Source of the DNA: Collinsella sp. TM10-22
Lineage (GTDB): Bacteria; Actinomycetota; Coriobacteriia; Coriobacteriales; Coriobacteriaceae
DNA length: 14,262 nucleotides
Assembly: GCF_003466125.1 (NCBI RefSeq)
Contig: NZ_QSOC01000006.1
Span: forward strand, 141,730 to 155,991
Direction: 5' to 3'
Every line of letters begins with the position of its first letter. Positions within the stretch are counted from its first letter, which is position 1. Below are positions 1-6,345 of this stretch, piece by piece. A program made the position numbers and the translations under genes. Under the pieces are notes generated by a model. That model had not been told where the DNA came from. It saw nothing but the letters and a program-made list of their open reading frames with translations, and ran no database searches.

Positions 1-133
1 CTTTCAACTTCGGCGGCATGACCAGAAGGTCAATGCCGCCTTGTTTCAAGGCACCTTGCTCGCTCTGGCGGGCTTTCGCTGACTTCGCCAAAACATCGAC
101 GTTGTGGCAGATGCCAACGACTACTCCCTTTAT
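1..133. other. uncertain region; minus-strand frame open to the window edge
   Basis: No gene can be assigned here. On the minus strand a frame is open from about 133 to base 1 and would encode a stretch containing GICHNVDVLAKSAKARQSEQ, continuing outside the window. An in-frame stop lies just upstream inside the inverted repeat. The only in-frame candidate start, TTG at 91-89, has no ribosome binding site in front of it. One plus-strand frame is open as well. It could be a 5' fragment of a small gene, a degenerate gene end or part of a repeated element. I do not recognise the peptide. Confidence 0.25.
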
Positions 134-198
134 GTTGCGGTGGAATAGGGACTAAATGGGAGTCTCAGAGGCCAAAAGAGTCCCTATTCCACCGCAAC
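134..198. repeat. perfect 20-bp inverted repeat with 25-nt loop
   Basis: The arms are 134-153 (GTTGCGGTGGAATAGGGACT) and 179-198, which is its exact reverse complement. The spacer is 25 nt. No T tract follows on the plus strand, so it is not a typical intrinsic terminator. It lies directly upstream of cutC. Its length and perfection suggest a REP- or MITE-like palindromic element or a strong RNA hairpin. That family assignment is inference. Confidence 0.85.
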
Positions 199-258
199 TT
201 CATGGGGGCGTGCGACAATGCCCGTCGGAAAACATCTGCTGTCTTTGGGGGTCTATCT

Positions 259-936
259 ATGCTGTACGAGTTTTGTGCCGAGAACTTTGAGCGGGTGCCG
301 GCGGCTATCGACGCCGGTGCAAAGCGCATCGAGCTGTGCGACAACCTTGCCGTCGGTGGTACCACGCCCTCGGCCGGCGTTATCAGCGCTACGGTCAGCT
401 ATGCTCACGAGCATGACGCGCGAGTGATGTGCATGATTCGCCCGCGTGGCGGCGACTTTCACTACAACCAGGACGAGCTGCGCATGATGGAGATGGACTT
501 GGGCCTTGCCGTGAGCGCCGGCGCCGACGGCTTGGTCTTTGGCTGCTGCAAGCCTTGTGCCGGCGGATGGGCGCTTGACGAGCTTACGCTCGGCGCCCTC
601 GTTATGGCCGCGGGGTGTGCGACCGAGGAATGCAAGCGCGAGTCCCTTGACATTACCTTCCACATGGCATTTGACCAGCTCTCGCCCGAGGCTCAACTCG
701 ATGCGATTGATACACTTGCCGACTGCGGCGTTACGCGCATCCTCACGCATGGCGGCGCGGCCGGTACGTCGATCGAGGATAATTTCGATCACCTGGCTCG
801 TTTAATCGAGTATGCGGGTGATCGTTTGACCATCCTTCCCGGCGGCGGCATCACTACGGCAAATCGCGACGCGGTCGCGGCAGCGCTAGGCGTCCCCGAG
901 CTTCATGGCACCAAGATCGTGCCGCTGGAGGTATAA
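259..936 (+). CDS. cutC: CutC family copper homeostasis protein
   Basis: This is a 225-residue cytoplasmic TIM-barrel protein of the CutC family. The family is linked to copper homeostasis by genetics in E. coli and by structures of bacterial and human CutC, but its biochemical activity is not settled. Family signatures are ELCDNL (25-30), IRPRGGDF (60-67), TFHMAFD with H135, RILTHGG, and PGGGI (194-198), in the usual order and spacing. I chose the ATG at 259 because GGGGG sits 8 nt upstream and the protein then begins at the conserved first beta strand (MLYEFCAENF). The in-frame ATG at 202 lies against the inverted repeat, lacks a ribosome binding site and adds 19 atypical residues. The downstream gene starts 3 nt after the stop and has its Shine-Dalgarno inside the end of this gene, so the two are probably co-translated. 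Confidence 0.93.
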   Translation: MLYEFCAENFERVPAAIDAGAKRIELCDNLAVGGTTPSAGVISATVSYAHEHDARVMCMIRPRGGDFHYNQDELRMMEMDLGLAVSAGADGLVFGCCKPCAGGWALDELTLGALVMAAGCATEECKRESLDITFHMAFDQLSPEAQLDAIDTLADCGVTRILTHGGAAGTSIEDNFDHLARLIEYAGDRLTILPGGGITTANRDAVAAALGVPELHGTKIVPLEV

Positions 937-939
937 CCC

Positions 940-1737
940 GTGGCGCTGGTATTTGACGTCCAGCAGGCGAACGGTAAGCCCGACGACAACCGGCGCCCTG
1001 GCACCGCGTGCCCCTTTTGCGACACGGAGGGGCTCGCCAACATCATCCAGCGCGATGGTGACTGCATTTGGCTCGAGAACAAGTTCAAGACCCTGCGCGT
1101 CACCCGTCAAACCGTGTTGATTGAATCGGCAGATCACGATGCCGACTTGGTGACCTATGCACCAGACGAGCTGCATCATGTGATACGATTTGCCCTGGGT
1201 TGCTGGCAGCAGATGATCGATTCACAGCAGTATCGAAGCGTGCTCATGTACAAGAACAAGGGCCCGCTTTCGGGTGGTAGCCTCGTCCATCCACACATGC
1301 AGATTGTGGGCTTGGAGCAGGAAGACGGCTATGCTTCGCTGACTTCCGCCAATTTCGAAGGCATCAATGTTTGGCAACAGGGGAGAATCTCGGTCAACAT
1401 CTCAACCGAACCGATTATGGGATTCTTTGAGGTTAACGTCTCGGCTCCACAGGGAATCGCCGCCAGCGACGACGCCCGCGACCAAGCCGAAACGGACCTG
1501 TTTGCCGATGCGATTCAGGTGGCCCTGCGCTATATCCTGCACGAGCACCACGGCGGCCGCGCGGAGTCGTACAACTTGTTCTTCTACCACATGGACGGCC
1601 GGACCATTGCCAAGGTGTTGCCGCGTTGGGTGGTTTCGCCCTACTTTGTCGGTTATCGTTTGGCCCAGGTCAATGCCGAGACCACGCTCGATATCGATGC
1701 AGAGCGCCTGCGTGCGCATCTGGAAACGCTCGTATAG
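940..1737 (+). CDS. DUF4931 / GalT-like HIT-superfamily protein
   Basis: This is a 265-residue protein resembling the DUF4931 group, relatives of galactose-1-phosphate uridylyltransferase. A CPFC motif (24-27) matches the N-terminal metal-binding cysteines of GalT. HPHMQ (H117, H119, Q121) matches the GalT HPHxQ nucleophile motif, in which the second histidine forms the nucleotidyl intermediate. A C-terminal half with YNLFFYHMDG and LPRWVVSPYFVGYRL fits the second HIT-like repeat. The likely role is transfer of a nucleotidyl group to or from a sugar phosphate or similar small molecule; the substrate is unknown. It starts with GTG at 940, with GGAGG at 927-931 inside cutC, so translation is probably coupled to cutC. 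It is cytoplasmic, with no signal peptide. A link to copper is suggested only by position. Confidence 0.85.
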   Translation: MALVFDVQQANGKPDDNRRPGTACPFCDTEGLANIIQRDGDCIWLENKFKTLRVTRQTVLIESADHDADLVTYAPDELHHVIRFALGCWQQMIDSQQYRSVLMYKNKGPLSGGSLVHPHMQIVGLEQEDGYASLTSANFEGINVWQQGRISVNISTEPIMGFFEVNVSAPQGIAASDDARDQAETDLFADAIQVALRYILHEHHGGRAESYNLFFYHMDGRTIAKVLPRWVVSPYFVGYRLAQVNAETTLDIDAERLRAHLETLV

Positions 1738-1739
1738 CA

Positions 1740-1769
1740 AGACTATCACCCGCGTAATGCGGACAGTCT
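1740..1769. other. hairpin between convergent genes
   Basis: AGACT (1740-1744) pairs with AGTCT (1765-1769), and CCGC (1750-1753) pairs with GCGG (1759-1762) inside an asymmetric internal loop. It sits between the stop of the GalT-like gene and the stop of the converging permease gene, and touches the latter's stop codon. There is no T tract on either strand. It may help end transcription from both sides, but the evidence is structural only. Confidence 0.35.
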
Positions 1770-2766
1770 AGCGTCCCATGGCGTCGCGGCCGGCCTCGAC
1801 CCGCTTGCGCTGTTTGGCGCGCTCCTCGCCAGTCAAGCGCTCAAAGAGATGCCCGATAATCGAGGCAAGTACCTGTTGAAACAGCGTGCCGCACATGACG
1901 GGGAACACGACCTCGCCGGGAAAATACTGCGTGGCGATGACGGCGCCCGAAGAGATGTTGCGCATGCCGCAGGTAAAGCACATGGTAGTCGTTTCGCCAT
2001 ATGGCAGGTGCAGGGCGCGTGCGACCAGAACGCCGATGATAAAGCCGCTGATGGCGAAGACCAGGATAAAGAGTGCGACTTCCAGACGCTCGACGTTCAT
2101 ATGCAGCACGTACTCGCTCATGGCGGTGGAGTTGGACGCGATGACACCCATCATCATGAACTTGCAGGCGGGCGAAAGCGCGGGGGAGAGTTTCTCATGA
2201 CCCCAGCCGCGCGTGAGTTCGTTAATGACGATACCGAGCACGGCGGGTATGGCGATCATAAAGGCCATATTCTGCATCATGCTTGGCACGTCGATCGAGA
2301 CGGTGGCGCCCAGCAGGAGCTTGAGCGTGAGCGGAATCGTCACGGGCGATATAACCGAAGACGTCAGGATGATGGTGAGTGCGAGCGGGCCGTTGCCGCC
2401 GAACATGCTAATCCACATAAAGGCAGTGACTGCCACGGGTACGCTGTACTCGAGCACGATGCCGCAGACAAGGTTGGGATTGGAGCCAAAGAACAGTGAG
2501 CCCATGGCATACGCCGCGATGGGGGTGATCACAGCCGAGACAAATAACGCCAAAATCAGATGCAGGGGACGGCGGAACACCTCGGCCACCTGGTGAAAGG
2601 TGTTGCTGAGCGCACCTTGGAACGTCATAAAGGCAAACAGGGCGGGAACGATGGGCTTGAGCACGCCGATCTGCTGGGGAAAGAGCACGCCGAGCGTCAC
2701 GCAAATCGGAACGATGATTTGCATGTGCCCCGCGAGAAATTTGCCCAGTCCAACCCACTGCTTCAT
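1768..2766 (-). CDS. bile acid:sodium symporter (BASS/SBF) family permease
   Basis: This is a 332-residue integral membrane protein with about nine or ten hydrophobic segments from near residue 15 to 305. It has a short charged C-terminal tail rich in Arg, Lys and Glu. The conserved BASS features are the GIVLEYSVPVAVTAF stretch and the TTTMCFTCGMRNISSGAVIA stretch, which corresponds to the unwound core helices that bind sodium and substrate. Family members move bile acids, pantoate, pyruvate or other organic anions with sodium. The substrate cannot be read from this sequence, so bile acid transport should not be assumed. The ATG at 2766 has AAGGGAG about 12 nt upstream on the minus strand, and the protein begins at a sensible N-terminus before the first membrane segment. 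It is transcribed alone, divergent from recJ and convergent with the DUF4931 gene. Confidence 0.88.
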   Translation of the reverse strand: MKQWVGLGKFLAGHMQIIVPICVTLGVLFPQQIGVLKPIVPALFAFMTFQGALSNTFHQVAEVFRRPLHLILALFVSAVITPIAAYAMGSLFFGSNPNLVCGIVLEYSVPVAVTAFMWISMFGGNGPLALTIILTSSVISPVTIPLTLKLLLGATVSIDVPSMMQNMAFMIAIPAVLGIVINELTRGWGHEKLSPALSPACKFMMMGVIASNSTAMSEYVLHMNVERLEVALFILVFAISGFIIGVLVARALHLPYGETTTMCFTCGMRNISSGAVIATQYFPGEVVFPVMCGTLFQQVLASIIGHLFERLTGEERAKQRKRVEAGRDAMGR

Positions 2767-2928
2767 ATGCGCTTGCGACTCCCTTTGCTCGTGAATTCGT
2801 TTTGAATGGATATGCTAGACGCTCGCATGCGTCCGTGCGTCAGAAATGCTCGATTATTTCGAGGCTATTACCGGCATCGTTTATCGAAACCGCGGCGTGC
2901 TGCAGCGATTGGCGTCCGCGGTGCACGG

Positions 2929-2934
2929 TATAAT
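2929..2934 (+). promoter_or_regulatory. candidate -10 element for the recJ-rel unit
   Basis: A perfect TATAAT lies at 2929-2934, about 60 nt upstream of the leader ORF and 109 nt upstream of recJ. No good -35 is visible at 16-18 nt spacing; TTGGCG at 2909-2914 is only 14 nt away. A second weak candidate, TATGCT near 2813, lies further upstream. The remaining divergent intergenic sequence (2767-2990) shows no convincing gene. Confidence 0.5.
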
Positions 2935-2990
2935 AAATCCATTCAACAGATCTGCCTGCCGAAGCGGGCATACACAGAGGACTCATCGCT

Positions 2991-3056
2991 ATGAACCGTG
3001 AGAGGTATCGCGGCGACCTGCCCCTATCGGGGGTGGGCGCCTATGTCATCGCTTAA
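2991..3056 (+). CDS. possible 21-residue leader ORF overlapping the recJ start
   Basis: ATG at 2991 follows GAGG (2977-2980) with 10-nt spacing. It opens a 21-codon frame starting MNRERYRGDLPLSG and ending at TAA 3054-3056. The stop lies 14 nt inside recJ, so ribosomes finishing the leader end on the recJ start and could re-initiate there. No function is known. It may be a coupling peptide or a chance ORF. The Shine-Dalgarno here is better than the one in front of recJ. Confidence 0.4.
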   Translation: MNRERYRGDLPLSGVGAYVIA

Positions 3057-6000
3057 GACGACGCATCGCTGGGCGGTCGCTCAGCAAAACCCCGAGCTCG
3101 AAAAGGGGCTTTCGGCTGGCCTGGGCATACCCGGGCTGGTGGCGCGCATTATGGTTGCGCACGGCATTACATCCATCGAGGAAGGTCAGTTGTTTTTGAC
3201 GCCTTCACTCGATCGCGACTGGGCCGACCCACTCATTATCCCGGGCATGTCGGTCGTTGCCGACCGCGTCGAGCGTGCCATTCGCAACCACGAGCACATC
3301 GCGGTCTTTGGCGATTTTGACGTTGACGGTATTACGTCGACCTGTCTGTTGACCGAGGCACTGCGCGCGTTTGGTGCCGATGTCACGCCGTTTATTCCAC
3401 ATCGCTTTGACGAGGGCTACGGTCTTTCGCGCGCGGCGCTCGACCGCGTTAACGAGCTCGCTCGCCCCCAGCTGATCGTGACCGTCGATAACGGTATTGC
3501 CGCCAAGGAAGAGGTCTCCTATCTGGAGAGCCTGGGGATCGATTTGGTGGTCACGGACCATCACGAGCCCTCCGATCAGGTGCCGCAGGGCGTGCCCCTG
3601 ACCGACCCTAAGCTCGAGGACGAGGGCCCTTCGCGCGAGCTTGCCGGTGCCGGTGTGGCGCTCAAGCTGGTGCAAGTCCTGGGCGAGCGTTTGGGCAAAC
3701 CGTCGTATTGGCGTTCGCTGATCGAGGTTGCGGCGCTTGGCACCGTGTCCGACATGATGCCGCTGACGCCCGAGAACCGCGCACTGGTCGCCGAGGGCAT
3801 CCAGCAGATGCGCGTGACGGCTCGTCCCGGCTACATCGCGCTGGCAGCGCTCGCCAAGGCCGACCTCTCTAGCATTACGGCCGATGGCCTGTCGTTTTCG
3901 CTCATCCCTCGTCTGAATGCTGCCGGCCGCATGGCTGATCCCAAGCTGGCGCTCGACCTGCTGCTTGCCCGCGACCCCATCGAAGCGAGTGCGCTTGCCG
4001 CCGAGCTCGAGGAAATCAATCGCCAACGCCGCGAGATCGAGGCGGAGCTCACACGCGATGCCATGGCGAAGGTCGAGGAGACTTATGACGGCGGTCGCGC
4101 GATCATCGTGGGCGGCGAGGGCTGGCACGAGGGCGTCAAGGGTATCGTAGCGAGCCGTCTGACCAACCGTTATCACGTGCCGGCGCTGCTGTTCTCGATC
4201 GAAGACGGTATCGCTCGCGGTTCGGGTCGCTCGGTGGGCAAGGTCAGCCTGTTCGACGCCGTCGAGCGTTGCTCCGACCTGCTGATTCGTCGCGGCGGGC
4301 ATGCGGGTGCGGTGGGCGTGACCATCGAGGCGTCCAAGCTCGGCGAGTTCCGTCGTCGCCTTTCCGCCGTGCTGTCCGAGCTTCCCGCCGAGGACTTTGA
4401 GGACACCGACGAGGTTGCCGCCACCGTTGACCTCTCCGAGCTGAATATTGAGACCATCGAGCAGATCTCCCGTCTTGAGCCGTTTGGCCAGGGCAACAAG
4501 GTGCCGCTGTTGGCGGCCGAGGGCGTGACAATGTGCGATCGTGCCGTGGTGGGCAAAACCGGCGAGCATATGCGCTTCGTGGCGACCGATGGCGCCGCGA
4601 GTGTACCGGCCATTATGTTCCGCGTGCCGCAGATCGATAAGCTCATCAATTGCGATAGCGCCGTCGATTTGGTGTTCGAGGCCGTGGCCGAGCATTGGCA
4701 AGGTCGCGTAAAGCCAAAGCTCATGATCAAGGATGTTTTGGTCCGCGATACCACGGCGCCCTGCGTCGACGATCCGGCATGCGAGCTTCGCCGCGGCGTA
4801 CAACCGGCGGATTCCGGCCTGCGCCTGGAGTCGCGTAAGCGCGAGACGCTCGCCCAGCTTTCCTATACCGAGCTGACGCGCTCGCTTATCCATAGCTTTA
4901 TCGGCTCGAACCAGCCACACCGCGCGCAGGTTGAGGCACTCGATGCCTTGGCCGACCACAAGAGCGTCTTGGCCGTTATGGGAACGGGCCGCGGCAAGTC
5001 TCTCATCTTCCATGTACATGCCGCGCGTGAGGCGGTGCTTCGCGGACGTGCGAGCATCTTTGTCTATCCGCTGCGTGCGCTCGTTGCCGACCAGGCCTAT
5101 CACCTTTCTTCGACGATGGCAGCGCTTGGCATTGGTGTTGGCGTGCTGACCGGCGAGACCGTGGAGGCGGCGCGCGATGACGTGTTTGCCGGTTTGGCTT
5201 CGGGCCGCACCGGCATCGTGCTCACGACGCCCGAGTTCCTGTCCATTCACCGCGATCGCTTTGCGCGTTCGGGGCGCATCGGTTTTGTCGTTATCGATGA
5301 GGCGCATCATGCCGGTCTTGCCAAAGGTGGCGACCGGAGCGCGTACCTCGACATGCCCGATATTCTCAAAGCGCTAGGCGATCCCGTTGTCATGGCGGCA
5401 ACGGCTACCGCGACGGCTCCGGTCGTGGCAGAGCTCGCTCGCGTATTGCCGATTACCAGCACGGTGGTTGACGAGACGGTGCGCGAGAACTTGCAGCTCG
5501 AGGATGACCGAGACCTCGCAAGCCGCGAAAATCGCCTGGTGTCGATTGTGGCGACGGGGGAGAAGACCGTTATCTACGTCAATTCGCGCGACCAGTCCGT
5601 GGCACTTGCCAAGACGCTGCGCAAGCGCGTGCCAGACTGTGCGACCCATATCGCGTTCTATAACGCCGGGCTCGCGCGTTCCGATCGCCGCCGCGTCGAG
5701 GAGGCGTTTCGAGATGGCAGCCTCAGCTGCATCGTCTCGACCTCGGCCTTCGGTGAGGGCGTCAACCTGCCCGATATCCGACATGTCGTGCTCTACCATA
5801 TGCCGTTTGGCGCGATTGAGTTTAACCAGATGAGCGGCCGTGCCGGTCGTGACGGACAGCCCGCCGTGATCCACCTGCTCTATTCGTCGCGTGACGCTCG
5901 TATTAATGAGCGCCTGCTCGATTGTTACGCGCCCGAGCGCGATGAGCTTGTCACGCTCTATCGAGCGCTGCAGACCATGTGGCGCTCCAACCGTGGCAAG

Positions 6001-6330
6001 ACGGGGGACGATTCATTCTGCGCAAGCGATATCGACATTGCGCAGATGTGCCTTGCAATCGACGCGCGCACGCCGGTCGATGAGCGCTCGGTGGCAAGCG
6101 GCTTGGGAATCTTCGAAGAACTCGGTTTCTGCCGCGTTTCGGGGTTTGACGATACGCGTCGCATCGCGATGGCAGAAAACCCCGGCCGCGTGCAATTGAG
6201 CAGGTCAATTCGCTATTTGGAGGGCTTGCGCTCGCGCATGGAGTTCTCGGCTTTCCGGAGTTGGGCGCTCGATTCGTGCGCTTCTGATATGCTAGCCAAA
6301 GTTAACCGCCCGATCGTACCGCGGGCCTAG
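3043..6330 (+). CDS. recJ: RecJ exonuclease fused to a RecQ-like DNA helicase
   Basis: This is a 1095-residue protein joining two activities of the RecF recombination-repair pathway. Residues about 1-560 are RecJ, a 5'-3' single-strand DNA exonuclease. They carry DHH-family metal motifs GDFDVDG (D91, D93, D95), VDNG (D149) and TDHHE (DHH 172-174), then the DHHA1 GGH motif (418-420) and an OB-like region beginning at FGQGNKVPLL. Residues about 595-1095 form a superfamily 2 helicase: Walker A GTGRGKS (647-653, K652), DEAH box (752-755), ATATAT motif III, and QMSGRAGRDG motif VI (929-938). The helicase resembles RecQ, but I see no RecQ zinc-binding cysteine set or HRDC domain. Stand-alone RecJ is usually around 550-800 residues, so the helicase is an addition. 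I chose ATG 3043 (GGGGG at 3029-3033) over GTG 2998, which adds 15 unconserved residues. rel follows after 15 nt, suggesting an operon. Confidence 0.93.
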   Translation: MSSLKTTHRWAVAQQNPELEKGLSAGLGIPGLVARIMVAHGITSIEEGQLFLTPSLDRDWADPLIIPGMSVVADRVERAIRNHEHIAVFGDFDVDGITSTCLLTEALRAFGADVTPFIPHRFDEGYGLSRAALDRVNELARPQLIVTVDNGIAAKEEVSYLESLGIDLVVTDHHEPSDQVPQGVPLTDPKLEDEGPSRELAGAGVALKLVQVLGERLGKPSYWRSLIEVAALGTVSDMMPLTPENRALVAEGIQQMRVTARPGYIALAALAKADLSSITADGLSFSLIPRLNAAGRMADPKLALDLLLARDPIEASALAAELEEINRQRREIEAELTRDAMAKVEETYDGGRAIIVGGEGWHEGVKGIVASRLTNRYHVPALLFSIEDGIARGSGRSVGKVSLFDAVERCSDLLIRRGGHAGAVGVTIEASKLGEFRRRLSAVLSELPAEDFEDTDEVAATVDLSELNIETIEQISRLEPFGQGNKVPLLAAEGVTMCDRAVVGKTGEHMRFVATDGAASVPAIMFRVPQIDKLINCDSAVDLVFEAVAEHWQGRVKPKLMIKDVLVRDTTAPCVDDPACELRRGVQPADSGLRLESRKRETLAQLSYTELTRSLIHSFIGSNQPHRAQVEALDALADHKSVLAVMGTGRGKSLIFHVHAAREAVLRGRASIFVYPLRALVADQAYHLSSTMAALGIGVGVLTGETVEAARDDVFAGLASGRTGIVLTTPEFLSIHRDRFARSGRIGFVVIDEAHHAGLAKGGDRSAYLDMPDILKALGDPVVMAATATATAPVVAELARVLPITSTVVDETVRENLQLEDDRDLASRENRLVSIVATGEKTVIYVNSRDQSVALAKTLRKRVPDCATHIAFYNAGLARSDRRRVEEAFRDGSLSCIVSTSAFGEGVNLPDIRHVVLYHMPFGAIEFNQMSGRAGRDGQPAVIHLLYSSRDARINERLLDCYAPERDELVTLYRALQTMWRSNRGKTGDDSFCASDIDIAQMCLAIDARTPVDERSVASGLGIFEELGFCRVSGFDDTRRIAMAENPGRVQLSRSIRYLEGLRSRMEFSAFRSWALDSCASDMLAKVNRPIVPRA

Positions 6331-6345
6331 GGGAAGGGGACCTCG

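Noticed and set aside
202..258. Upstream ATG extension of cutC
   Set aside because: There is no ribosome binding site, it adds residues not seen in the family, and the ATG lies 4 nt after the inverted repeat.
1768..2766. Calling the permease a bile-salt importer
   Set aside because: BASS family membership does not fix the substrate, and nothing nearby belongs to bile acid metabolism.
2846..2998. Plus-strand ORF starting MLDYFEAITG in the recJ upstream region
   Set aside because: It has no Shine-Dalgarno, the composition drifts to random basic residues, and it spans the likely promoter.
2998..3042. GTG start for recJ at 2998
   Set aside because: It adds 15 unconserved residues and has no well-placed ribosome binding site. 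ATG 3043 fits RecJ N-termini better.
3205..5310. Very long open frame antisense to recJ (about 700 codons)
   Set aside because: It is the mirror of GC-rich codons of recJ, is low-complexity in Ala, Arg, Gly, His and Leu, and has no recognised motif or translation signal. The sense frame has complete catalytic motifs.
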